A stretch of DNA of 64,000 bases. Origin: AC2028 sp002373595. GTDB lineage: Bacteria > Bacillota > Clostridia > Lachnospirales > Lachnospiraceae. Positions 45,078-53,471 of the stretch are shown here, piece by piece. Where the stretch lies: NCBI GenBank assembly GCA_946616365.1, contig CAMOIX010000010.1, positions 3,912 through 67,911 of the forward strand. Reading direction: 5' to 3'. Under the pieces are notes generated by a model. That model saw only the letters and a list, made by a program, of their open reading frames with translations. It was not told where the DNA came from and ran no database searches. A program made the position numbers and the translations under genes. How positions within the stretch are numbered: position 1 is the stretch's first letter; the number at the start of each line of letters is the position of its first letter.

Positions 45078-47176
45078 GAGAAAATCAGGGACAGCTCGTT
45101 TTCGGGCTTGACATAGGTACGAGGAGTATCGTTGGAACCGTGGGATACCAGGCCTCCGACGGATTTCATGTGCTTGCGCAGAAAACAAGAGAGCACGAGA
45201 CCAGAGCAATGCTTGACGGTCAGATCCATGATATATCCAAAGTCGGAGAAACCATCAGCGTGGTCAAGAGACTTCTCGAGGAAAAACTTTCCAAGAATCT
45301 GAATGAAGTCTGTATAGCGGCTGCAGGACGCGTGCTCAGGACTGTTACAACACATGTGGAGAAGGATTTTGAATCCGAGCAGGAAGTTACGGATGAGGAT
45401 ATCTACAATCTGTCCATGCAGGGCGTAGAGCAGGCATATGAGGAGTTCCAGCGTACCGATAAGAGTGATATCAAATTCTACTGTGTCGGATATACCCCGA
45501 TGCACTATTACATGAACGGATATCAGATCGGTAATCTGGAAGGACATAAAGCAAAAACCATAGCTGTCGATCTGATCGCAACATTCCTTCCCGATGATGT
45601 TGTCGATGGATTGTACAAGTCTGTAGAGCATGCGGGAATGCATGTGGCAAACCTTACACTCGAGCCTATAGCAGCTATTCAGGTTGCCATACCTGAGAAA
45701 TTCAGACTGTTAAATCTCGCACTGGTCGATGTCGGAGCAGGTACAAGCGATATATCTATAACAAGAGAGGGCGCAATAGTTGCTTACGGAATGATCCCCA
45801 TCGCAGGAGATTCACTTACCGATGTGATCGTGCAGAGATGCCTTGTTGATTTTGCGATGGCAGAGCATATCAAGAGGAGCCTTATTAAACAGGATAAGAT
45901 CGAGTATACGGATATCATGGGACTGCCTCAGACTATAGACAAGAAAGAAGTCCTCGATTTCCTTGATCCCACCATCGAAGAAATGACCACTCTTGTCAGT
46001 GAAGAGATAAAGAGACTAAACGGTGATAAGCCTGTAAGCGCTGTCTTCGTTGTCGGCGGAGGCGGAATGGTTCCGGGATATACTGAGAAGCTTTCCAAGA
46101 AGCTCGGTATTTTAAAGGAGCGTGTTGCAATAAGGGGCGAGGATGTTATGCAGAATATCATCTTCGAGGACGAAGAAGCGATCAAGGATTCCCTTATGGT
46201 CACACCCATCGGAATATGCCTCAGCTATTATGCTCAAAGCAATAACTTTATCTTTGTCGAGTTTAATGAGAAGAGACTTAAGCTCTATGATAACGGTAGA
46301 CTGTCTGTATCGGACGCTGCTATTCAGATGTCGTTTGCAAACGAGGATCTCTTCCCCAAGAGAGGTGCAGCGATCACATATACCATCAACGGCAAGTCGA
46401 GGATAAGCAGAGGAACGGTGGGTGAATCCGCTGTCATAACCATCAATGGCGATCCTGCCGATCTGTATTCACAGATAAGGAGCGGAGATATCATTACAGT
46501 CAAAGCATCGACTCAGGGAGAAGATGCGCATGTCGAGCTGGGATCCCTCCCCGAGCTTTCAAGTCCTCTTCATATCGTTGTTAACGGCAAGCAGTTCGAC
46601 ATCCCCAGAACTGCTGATGTTAACGGAAATAAAGAGAATGCATACTATGTCATCAAAGACGGTGACAATATCAAAGTCAGGAATTTCTACACAGTCGAAG
46701 AGATCGGACAGATGCTCGATCTTCCTGTCGGCGGAGATATCAAAGTCAATGACACCGCTGCGGTACCTTCGACCAAAGTATATGAGGACTTTACGCTTGA
46801 ACTCGATCTGAATGCACCTGTGAAGGCGGAAGGCCTGTCATACAAGGATCTGCCCGAGGATGACGGTATCAGAGCGGTAAGGCCGGAACCGGAAAAGACC
46901 GGGAACGAGACTGAAGGCACGGAAGGTGCGCAGGATGCTGCCGCTTCTGAAGATAAAGCAAATGAGACTGCGGAGCTTCATGTCACTGTCAATGAGCAGC
47001 CCATCACTCTTTCGGGTAAAAACGATTATGTATTTGTAGATGTATTTGATTATATAGATTTCAATCTTAATGCCGGTGGAGGCAAGGCTATCGTTACGAA
47101 AGTAAACGGCAAATCGGCCGGATATATGCAGCCTCTATCCGAGGGAGATGTCCTGGAAATATATTGGAATGAGTGA
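45065..47176 (+). CDS. FtsA-like actin-fold protein with long C-terminal extension
   Basis: The N-terminal 400 residues are an FtsA/PilM-type actin fold: GLDIGTRSIVGTVGYQ (phosphate 1), a 1C-like insertion, LVDVGAGTSDISI (phosphate 2) and VFVVGGGGMVPGYTEKL (adenosine). FtsA itself is about 420 residues; this protein has 703. The extra 300 residues contain repeated small beta-rich modules (ITYTINGKSR, LHIVVNGKQFDIPR, LHVTVNEQPITLSG, VTKVNGKSAGYMQPLSEGD) reminiscent of beta-grasp units, with an acidic linker near 600-640. There is no amphipathic membrane helix at the end. A cell-division or envelope role is plausible, though it need not be the canonical FtsA. Confidence 0.8.
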   Translation: MAGVRENQGQLVFGLDIGTRSIVGTVGYQASDGFHVLAQKTREHETRAMLDGQIHDISKVGETISVVKRLLEEKLSKNLNEVCIAAAGRVLRTVTTHVEKDFESEQEVTDEDIYNLSMQGVEQAYEEFQRTDKSDIKFYCVGYTPMHYYMNGYQIGNLEGHKAKTIAVDLIATFLPDDVVDGLYKSVEHAGMHVANLTLEPIAAIQVAIPEKFRLLNLALVDVGAGTSDISITREGAIVAYGMIPIAGDSLTDVIVQRCLVDFAMAEHIKRSLIKQDKIEYTDIMGLPQTIDKKEVLDFLDPTIEEMTTLVSEEIKRLNGDKPVSAVFVVGGGGMVPGYTEKLSKKLGILKERVAIRGEDVMQNIIFEDEEAIKDSLMVTPIGICLSYYAQSNNFIFVEFNEKRLKLYDNGRLSVSDAAIQMSFANEDLFPKRGAAITYTINGKSRISRGTVGESAVITINGDPADLYSQIRSGDIITVKASTQGEDAHVELGSLPELSSPLHIVVNGKQFDIPRTADVNGNKENAYYVIKDGDNIKVRNFYTVEEIGQMLDLPVGGDIKVNDTAAVPSTKVYEDFTLELDLNAPVKAEGLSYKDLPEDDGIRAVRPEPEKTGNETEGTEGAQDAAASEDKANETAELHVTVNEQPITLSGKNDYVFVDVFDYIDFNLNAGGGKAIVTKVNGKSAGYMQPLSEGDVLEIYWNE

Positions 47177-47975
47177 TATGAGGATGTGCTCCCTGGCCAG
47201 CGGGAGCAGCGGTAATTGCATATACATAGGATCCGATACGACGCATATCCTGGTTGATATCGGAATAAGCGGGAAAAAGTGTGATGCGGGCCTGTCTTCT
47301 CTGGACCTTAAAGGCAGCGATATTTCGGGAGTGCTCATCACTCACGAACATTCGGATCACATCAAAGGACTGGGTGTTTTTGCCAGAAAATACGGTATTC
47401 CGATCTATGCGACTAAGGGAACCATAAATGCGATAAAGAATGATCGCACCGTAGGTGTGATTGATGATGGCTTGTTTGAAGAGATAAAAAAGGACAAAAG
47501 CTTTTCTATCGGTGATATCAAATGCAATGCGATGAGAGTATCTCACGATGCGGCTGATCCGGTGGCTTACAGATTCGGAAGAGGCGGCAAGAAACTGGCT
47601 GTTTGTACCGATCTTGGATGCTATGACGATTATACGATAGAGTCACTCAAAGGGATGGATGCACTTCTGATAGAAGCAAATCATGATATCAGAATGCTGC
47701 AGATGGGACCTTATCCGTATATGTTAAAGCAGAGGATCATGAGTGACAGAGGTCATCTGTCCAACGAGAATTCCGGGAAACTCCTCTGTGAGATATTAAA
47801 CGATCATGTAAATGATATAATACTTGGACATCTGTCCAAAGAGAATAATTATCCCGAGCTTGCATTTGAAGCAGTCAGGATGGAGATCACGGTAGGTGAC
47901 AATCCTTACAAAGCAAATGACTTCAGGATAAATGTAGCAAAAAGAGATGAACCTTCTGAAGTGATATACGTATAA
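47169..47975 (+). CDS. MBL-fold metallo-hydrolase, WalJ/YycJ-like
   Basis: A metallo-beta-lactamase-fold hydrolase of the YycJ/WalJ type. This family is linked to coordination of DNA replication or repair and wall metabolism in Firmicutes. It shows MCSLASGSSGNCIYIG at the start, the metal motif ITHEHSDHIKG, HDAADPVAYRF, and a late ILGHLSKENN. ATG 47169 is preferred (269 residues) because it begins at the family's N-terminus; it overlaps the FtsA-like gene by 8 bp. The ATG at 47148 has its purine-rich box directly abutting it. Confidence 0.9.
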   Translation: MSDMRMCSLASGSSGNCIYIGSDTTHILVDIGISGKKCDAGLSSLDLKGSDISGVLITHEHSDHIKGLGVFARKYGIPIYATKGTINAIKNDRTVGVIDDGLFEEIKKDKSFSIGDIKCNAMRVSHDAADPVAYRFGRGGKKLAVCTDLGCYDDYTIESLKGMDALLIEANHDIRMLQMGPYPYMLKQRIMSDRGHLSNENSGKLLCEILNDHVNDIILGHLSKENNYPELAFEAVRMEITVGDNPYKANDFRINVAKRDEPSEVIYV

Positions 47976-48007
47976 AGAAACAGGCGTACTGCCGGAAAGA
48001 GGAAAAA

Positions 48008-48289
48008 ATGGAAAAAGCAGAAAAGGTAATAATCACGGTTGTCGGAAAGGATACAGTAGGTATCATCGCAAAAGTATGTACTTTTCTTTCCGAGAAGAAG
48101 ATCAACATACTTGATATCTCGCAGACCATTGTTTCGGGATTTTTCAACATGATGATGATCGCGGATATGAACGGATCCGACATTTCATTCGGAGATCTCT
48201 GTGACGGTATGGACAAGATCGGCTCTGAGATCGGGGTATCCATTAAGTGCCAGAAAGAAGAGATATTTGACGAGATGCACAGAATCTGA
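48008..48289 (+). CDS. ACT-domain protein, UPF0237 family
   Basis: A 93-residue protein made of tandem small ACT modules of the GcvR-like/UPF0237 type, expected to bind an amino acid. It opens with VIITVVGKDTVGIIAKVCTFLSEKKINILDIS and has the Met-rich MMMIADM strand. The UPF0210 (PFL) gene follows 18 bp downstream. These two families are frequently adjacent across Firmicutes, so a joint function is likely but undefined. The Shine-Dalgarno aagaggaa precedes the ATG. Confidence 0.92.
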   Translation: MEKAEKVIITVVGKDTVGIIAKVCTFLSEKKINILDISQTIVSGFFNMMMIADMNGSDISFGDLCDGMDKIGSEIGVSIKCQKEEIFDEMHRI

Positions 48290-48307
48290 TCGGGATTGGA
48301 GATAAAG

Positions 48308-49672
48308 ATGATCAATCAATTTGAAGTAATCGAAACCAATAAAATGATAGATGAGGAGAATCTCGATGTAAGAACCATCACGATGGGGATCTCCCTTCTT
48401 GACTGCGCATCTTCGGATGTAGATAAGACCTGTGAGGCGGTAAAGAAAAAGATATACGATCATGCCAAAGATCTGGTAAAGACCGGTGAAGAGATATCCA
48501 GAGAATTTGGTGTTCCTATCGTAAATAAGCGTGTATCCGTTACTCCCATCTCACTTGTGGGAGCAGGATGCTGCAAGACCGAAGCGGATTATGTCAGGAT
48601 CGCAAAAGCTCTTGATGAAGTTGCCGATGAGATCGGTATCAATTTCCTTGGTGGGTATTCCGCACTCGTAAGCAAAGGAATGTCAGAGAGCGATGAGAAA
48701 CTGATAAGGTCCATCCCTCAGGCTCTGGCTGACACCGGAAGAGTATGCTCGTCAGTTAACCTGGGATCCACACGTACCGGTATCAATATGGACGCTGTCA
48801 GACTGATGGGAGAAACTATAGTCGAGACTGCCAAGAAGACTGCAGAGGACGGTTCCATCGGCTGCGCTAAGCTTGTTGTATTCTGTAATGCTCCGGATGA
48901 CAATCCTTTCATGGCAGGTGCATTCCACGGCGTAACCGAAGGTGAAGCCGTTATCAATGTCGGTGTAAGTGGCCCGGGTGTTGTTAAGACTGCACTTGAA
49001 CAGGTAAGAGGAAAGGATTTTGAGACTCTCTGTGAGACTATCAAAAAGACTGCATTCAAGGTAACCAGAGTCGGTCAACTCGTTGCCGGGGAGGCGTCAA
49101 AGAGACTGGGGGTTCCTTTCGGTATCATAGATCTGTCACTTGCCCCCACTCCGGCTATTGGAGACAGCGTTGCTGATATCCTCTGCGAGATCGGACTTGA
49201 GCATCCCGGTGCACCCGGAACTACCGCTGCACTTGCACTTCTTAACGATCAGGTAAAGAAGGGCGGTGTTATGGCTTCTTCATATGTCGGCGGACTGTCC
49301 GGTGCGTTTATACCTGTGAGTGAGGATCAGGGAATGATAGATGCCGTTAATGCAGGAGCTCTTACTATCGAGAAACTCGAAGCTATGACATGCGTATGCT
49401 CTGTAGGACTTGATATGATAGCTATTCCGGGAGATACATCGGCTGCATCTATTTCCGGTATCATAGCTGATGAGATGGCTATCGGTATGGTTAATGCCAA
49501 GACTACGGCTGTAAGGATCATTCCTGCCATAGGCAAGACTGTAGGAGATTCGGTAACTTTCGGAGGTCTCCTTGGATATGCTCCGATCATGCCGGTCAAC
49601 AGATTTGCATGTGACGACTTTATAAACAGAAAGGGACGGATACCCGCCCCCATACATTCATTCAAGAATTAA
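48308..49672 (+). CDS. UPF0210 / PFL-family protein
   Basis: A 454-residue cytoplasmic protein of the UPF0210 family (PFL-like fold, DUF711), with no established reaction. Conserved stretches include TITMGISLLDCAS, NKRVSVTPISLVGAG, NLGSTRTGINMDAV, GVSGPGVVKTALE and SSYVGGLSGAFIPVSED. ATG 48308 has TTGGAG seven bases upstream; a TTG at 48296 is less likely. It converges on tmcAL with only 5 bp between the stop codons and no terminator. Confidence 0.93.
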   Translation: MINQFEVIETNKMIDEENLDVRTITMGISLLDCASSDVDKTCEAVKKKIYDHAKDLVKTGEEISREFGVPIVNKRVSVTPISLVGAGCCKTEADYVRIAKALDEVADEIGINFLGGYSALVSKGMSESDEKLIRSIPQALADTGRVCSSVNLGSTRTGINMDAVRLMGETIVETAKKTAEDGSIGCAKLVVFCNAPDDNPFMAGAFHGVTEGEAVINVGVSGPGVVKTALEQVRGKDFETLCETIKKTAFKVTRVGQLVAGEASKRLGVPFGIIDLSLAPTPAIGDSVADILCEIGLEHPGAPGTTAALALLNDQVKKGGVMASSYVGGLSGAFIPVSEDQGMIDAVNAGALTIEKLEAMTCVCSVGLDMIAIPGDTSAASISGIIADEMAIGMVNAKTTAVRIIPAIGKTVGDSVTFGGLLGYAPIMPVNRFACDDFINRKGRIPAPIHSFKN

Positions 49673-49677
49673 CTCCA

Positions 49678-50916
49678 TTAAACCACAACGAGTTGATTGG
49701 AAAAATCGGTTACGATCTTATTGCCGGATTTGACAGCAATGACCGAATTATAGATCTCATCGCAGAGGATGTTCTTTTTAAGAAGACTCATTCCCTCTGC
49801 GGTGAGTTTTTCTTTTGCATCGGAATACTTCGTGATGATGGGGATGGAAGTGGAAGTCTTTAGCTTGCTTAGCAGATCTTCCGAATCGCGTCTGAAACCG
49901 AGAAGCCTTGCATACGGAGGAAATCCGACCATTCCGCATCTGTCGAGATCATGGCTTGTTATATCGAGAAGTATATGGATGAGGGTTCTGCTTATGCGGG
50001 TATATGTTCTGTCTTTGGACTTTAAGAGCTCGCAGAAAGAACTGAATGATTTATAATCCGGCAGATGATTGACTATGCGGTCGCTGAGTTCTTCCGATAC
50101 ATCGAGGTATCTGGTGTAGCCCTCTTCACGCTCCTTGATAAGCTTGAAGAGGAGCATCTCCGAGAAATCATCGGCAAATACTGTGCGGCCGGTGTTGATA
50201 CATTCGGAAAGAAGATTAAATGCAGAATCAGGCATGAATTCTTTCAGTCTGTTTACATCCTCACCGTAACTTACTGCATGACGGATCGCCATTGCCGAAG
50301 CATAAGCGGATGTATCGAGGAATCTGTCATGGTATCCTGCTCCGTTTCTAAGCGTTGAGATCGGAGTGAGGTTAAAGTGGTATTTCTTTATCTGCTTGAT
50401 GTACTCAAGCGCGAGGATATTATTGGGGCTTGAGAGGAGATCGTTATTTCCGGTGATTTCGGGATTGCATAATACCAGAGCGTTATTTCTGGCGAGGGGA
50501 TAGGCAAGCCCCATCTTCAGACCCTCATTAAGGGCCTTTTTGTAGGTTTCAGGTTCATCTATAAGGATCTCGGCGATGGGTTCGAGCTCTCCGACTGTGC
50601 CGCTTTCCATGCCAAATGCGACATGGGTCACTATGCCGAGCGCTGCCAGAAGAGATACAGCACCTCTGGAGAAATAGTCGGCACTGGAGCATGCATAGCA
50701 GAAAGGGAGCTCGATGACCATATCGGCCCCGCTCATAAGAGCCATTTTGGCTCTGGTAAATTTATCGACAATGGCGGGTTCGCCTCTCTGGACAAAGTTG
50801 CCGCTCATGACAACTATGGTCTTTTCGGCACCGGATACCTGCAGGGCAGAGTTCATCTGGTGAACATGTCCGTTGTGAAAGGGGTTGTATTCGGCGATGA
50901 TCCCGTTGATGTTCAT
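49678..50916 (-). CDS. tmcAL: tRNA(Met) cytidine acetate ligase TmcAL
   Basis: TmcAL activates acetate with ATP and acetylates C34 of elongator tRNA-Met. The 412 residues begin NINGIIAEYNPFHNGHVHQM, with the nucleotidyltransferase HNGH motif. VVMSGNFVQRGEPAIVDKF, GADMVIELPF and SSPNNILALEYI follow. It is the only convincing minus-strand gene in the window. aaagagga lies upstream of its ATG. The neighbouring pta-ackA genes, divergently transcribed, handle acetate, a possible metabolic link. Confidence 0.93.
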   Translation of the reverse strand: MNINGIIAEYNPFHNGHVHQMNSALQVSGAEKTIVVMSGNFVQRGEPAIVDKFTRAKMALMSGADMVIELPFCYACSSADYFSRGAVSLLAALGIVTHVAFGMESGTVGELEPIAEILIDEPETYKKALNEGLKMGLAYPLARNNALVLCNPEITGNNDLLSSPNNILALEYIKQIKKYHFNLTPISTLRNGAGYHDRFLDTSAYASAMAIRHAVSYGEDVNRLKEFMPDSAFNLLSECINTGRTVFADDFSEMLLFKLIKEREEGYTRYLDVSEELSDRIVNHLPDYKSFSSFCELLKSKDRTYTRISRTLIHILLDITSHDLDRCGMVGFPPYARLLGFRRDSEDLLSKLKTSTSIPIITKYSDAKEKLTAEGMSLLKKNILCDEIYNSVIAVKSGNKIVTDFSNQLVVV

Positions 50917-50953
50917 AGAAAATCCTCTTTGGAATGTCTAAAAAATAACATTT

Positions 50954-50982
50954 ATTGCGCCCAAAAAAGCCTTATTATATAA
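50954..50982 (+). promoter_or_regulatory. Predicted promoter for pta-ackA
   Basis: TTGCGC (50954-50959), a 17-base spacer and a perfect TATAAT (50977-50982). It lies in the 126-bp divergent gap between tmcAL and pta. The gap also has two copies of AATGTCTAAA (50933 and 51011), of unknown meaning. Confidence 0.7.
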
Positions 50983-51042
50983 TCATTATATCGCAAAAAA
51001 ACAGGGTTGCAATGTCTAAATATGCAACATAAGGGGGAAAAC

Positions 51043-52044
51043 ATGGCTTATATTGACCAGATCAAGGAACGTGCCAAGATCGACAAAAAAACAATCGTAC
51101 TTCCGGAATCAACAGATAAAAGAGTACTTATAGCTGCTTCCAAGATAATGGAGCAGGGGATCGCAAATATCATTCTTGTAGGAAATCCCGAAAAGATCCT
51201 CGACGGAGCCGGATGGCTTGAAATAGATCTCGATAATGTAGAGATAGTGGATCCCGAAAATACTCCCAAACTCGACGAGTACACCGATCTGTTATATGAA
51301 CTGAGAAAAGCCAAGGGCATGACTCCCGAGAAGGCTCGAGAGACTCTGCTTAAAGACTGGCTTACTTTCGGCATCATGATGGTAAAGAGCAATGACGCGG
51401 ACGGAATGGTTGCAGGAGCTTGTCATTCCACGGCTGATACGCTCAGACCTGCTCTTCAGATCTTAAAGACCGCACCCGGCGTTAAACTCGTAAGTGCATT
51501 CTTTGTAATGGATACCGTTGTTAAGGATCAGGGTGAGAACGGAACATTCATTTTTGCAGACTGCGGACTCAATCAGGATCCTACTCCCGAGGAGCTTGCT
51601 GCTATTGCAGATTCATCGGCGAGATCATTTAAGGCGCTGGTAGGCCCCAAGCCCGTTGTCGCAATGCTCAGCCACTCATCCAAAGGAAGTGCAAAGCATG
51701 CACTCGTTGATAAGATGGTAGAAGCTACAAGGATCGCAAAAGAGCAGTTTCCCAATCTGGTTATCGACGGAGAACTGCAGGTAGATGCTGCTCTCGTTCC
51801 CGGAGTCATGAAGACCAAGGCTCCCGGAAGCCCTGTAGGTGGAAGAGCTAACATCCTTATCTTCCCCAATCTCGATGCGGGTAATATAGGATATAAGCTC
51901 GTTCAGAGACTTGGAGGTGCGGAAGCATACGGACCTATCCTTCAGGGGATCGCAAAACCCGTTAACGATCTCTCCAGAGGATGCTCATATGAGGATATCG
52001 TCGGTGTCGTAGCTCTTACCGCTGTCCAGGCACAGCTTTTATAA
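51043..52044 (+). CDS. pta: Phosphate acetyltransferase
   Basis: Pta converts acetyl-CoA and phosphate to acetyl phosphate, the first step of the acetate fermentation branch. ATG 51043 is chosen from the strong AAGGGGG just upstream (333 residues). The short form of the family is shown by IVLPESTDKRVL, DADGMVAGACHSTADTLRPALQ (read in parts), AMLSHSSKGSAKH and NILIFPNLDAGNIGYK. ackA follows 27 bp downstream. Confidence 0.97.
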   Translation: MAYIDQIKERAKIDKKTIVLPESTDKRVLIAASKIMEQGIANIILVGNPEKILDGAGWLEIDLDNVEIVDPENTPKLDEYTDLLYELRKAKGMTPEKARETLLKDWLTFGIMMVKSNDADGMVAGACHSTADTLRPALQILKTAPGVKLVSAFFVMDTVVKDQGENGTFIFADCGLNQDPTPEELAAIADSSARSFKALVGPKPVVAMLSHSSKGSAKHALVDKMVEATRIAKEQFPNLVIDGELQVDAALVPGVMKTKAPGSPVGGRANILIFPNLDAGNIGYKLVQRLGGAEAYGPILQGIAKPVNDLSRGCSYEDIVGVVALTAVQAQLL

Positions 52045-52071
52045 TCATCTGAAAGGAATAAGGAATACATA

Positions 52072-53265
52072 ATGAACATACTTGTTATTAACTGCGGATC
52101 ATCTTCACTTAAATTTCAGCTCATTGATTCGGACACGGAAAAGTGGATCGCAAAGGGACTCTGCGAGAGGATCGGTATGGAGGGCAGTGTTATCAATTAC
52201 ACTCCCGTCGGAGGAGACAAGGAAGTAACGAAATCTCCCATGCCGGATCACACTGAAGCAATAAGACTTGTGCTTGAGGCTCTTACCAATGACAAGACCG
52301 GCGTAGTAAAGAATCTCGACGAGATAGGCGCAGTAGGACACAGGATTGTACACGGAGGAGAGAGGTTTGCTTCATCAACCGTGATAGATGACAAGGTTAT
52401 TGCAGCCATAAAAGAGTGCAACGACCTGGCACCTCTTCATAATCCCGCAAATCTTATAGGCATAGATGCATGCAGAAAGCTTATGCCTAAGACTCCCATG
52501 GTAGCTGTTTTTGATACCGCATTCCATCAGACCATGCCCGAGAAGGCGTATATGTACGGTCTTCCCTACAGATATTATGAGAAGTACAAGATCCGCAGGT
52601 ATGGTTTCCACGGAACCAGCCATGCATATGTTTCCGCTCATGCTGCTGAGTTTCTTGGGTTAGACTACAACAATCTCAAGATGATAGTATGTCACCTTGG
52701 AAACGGTGCATCGGTATCTGCCGTTAAGAACGGAAAGTGCGTGGATACTTCCATGGGACTTACTCCTCTTGAGGGACTTATAATGGGAACGAGAAGCGGA
52801 GATCTCGACCCTGCGATCATCGAGTTTATTGCCAACAAAGAGAATATGACTCTCTCGGAAGTGCTTAATGTACTCAACAAGAAATCCGGGGTATACGGCC
52901 TCTCAGGAGATCTTTCCAGTGACTTCAGAGATCTTGAATCAGCTCATCTTGAAGGAAATAAGCTTGCAACTCTTGCTCTTGAGACATACTGCTACAGAGT
53001 GGCCAAGTATATCGGATCATATGTTGCCGCGCTTAACGGTGTGGATGTGATCTGCTTTACCGCAGGTATCGGAGAAAATGCCCCCATAGTCAGGACTATG
53101 GTATGTGAGTATCTTGGATATCTGGGTATATCGATCGATGAGACGGAGAATAATAAGAGGGGCGATGATAATATCATCTCAACCAAGGATTCCAAGGTTA
53201 TTGTTGCTGTCATCCCCACCAATGAAGAACTTGCAATAGCAAGAGAAACTCTGGCACTCGTCTGA
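52072..53265 (+). CDS. ackA: Acetate kinase
   Basis: AckA makes ATP and acetate from acetyl phosphate and ADP. The 397-residue ASKHA-fold enzyme shows NCGSSSLKFQLID at the start, HRIVHGGERF, FDTAFHQTMP, RRYGFHGTSHAYVS, MGTRSGDLDP and FTAGIGENAP near the end. It is paired with pta as in most fermenters, and an intrinsic terminator follows. Confidence 0.98.
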   Translation: MNILVINCGSSSLKFQLIDSDTEKWIAKGLCERIGMEGSVINYTPVGGDKEVTKSPMPDHTEAIRLVLEALTNDKTGVVKNLDEIGAVGHRIVHGGERFASSTVIDDKVIAAIKECNDLAPLHNPANLIGIDACRKLMPKTPMVAVFDTAFHQTMPEKAYMYGLPYRYYEKYKIRRYGFHGTSHAYVSAHAAEFLGLDYNNLKMIVCHLGNGASVSAVKNGKCVDTSMGLTPLEGLIMGTRSGDLDPAIIEFIANKENMTLSEVLNVLNKKSGVYGLSGDLSSDFRDLESAHLEGNKLATLALETYCYRVAKYIGSYVAALNGVDVICFTAGIGENAPIVRTMVCEYLGYLGISIDETENNKRGDDNIISTKDSKVIVAVIPTNEELAIARETLALV

Positions 53266-53290
53266 TATACGCAATATAACAGTTTATGTT

Positions 53291-53325
53291 AAAGAAAGAT
53301 CTCATGATGGGATCTTTCTTTTTTT
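53291..53325 (+). terminator. Rho-independent terminator after ackA
   Basis: An 11-bp perfect stem AAAGAAAGATC / GATCTTTCTTT with a nine-base loop, followed by more T. It starts 25 bp after the ackA stop. Confidence 0.88.
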
Positions 53326-53326
53326 C

Positions 53327-53355
53327 TTGTTTTTTTATTTTGAAAGTGTTATATT
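53327..53355 (+). promoter_or_regulatory. Predicted promoter for the large secreted protein
   Basis: TTGTTT (53327-53332), a 17-base spacer and TATATT (53350-53355). The -35 box directly follows the ackA terminator's T run. Confidence 0.5.
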
Positions 53356-53370
53356 ACATCTCACTTGATC

Positions 53371-53420
53371 CTTCTTCAATCTGAAGAAGAAACACCTATC
53401 CCCGTTCGGGGGAAGTTTTC
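53371..53420 (+). promoter_or_regulatory. Structured 5' leader of the large secreted protein
   Basis: Two hairpins in the leader. CTTCTTCA/TGAAGAAG with a three-base loop occupies 53371-53389. A CCCC-GTTC-GGGG hairpin (53400-53411) can be enclosed by GAAAC (53389-53393) and GTTTTC (53415-53420). No T run follows, so it is not a simple terminator, and it does not match a riboswitch class I can name. Confidence 0.4.
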
Positions 53421-53471
53421 ATTATTTGATGGTTTTGAAATACTGAATTTGATCTACAGGAGGGAAGAGTA

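Noticed and set aside
53361..53368. TCACTTGA shared by the leader of the large secreted protein and the citrate synthase operator
   Set aside because: An octamer is expected about twice by chance in a window of this size over both strands, and only one site is palindromic.
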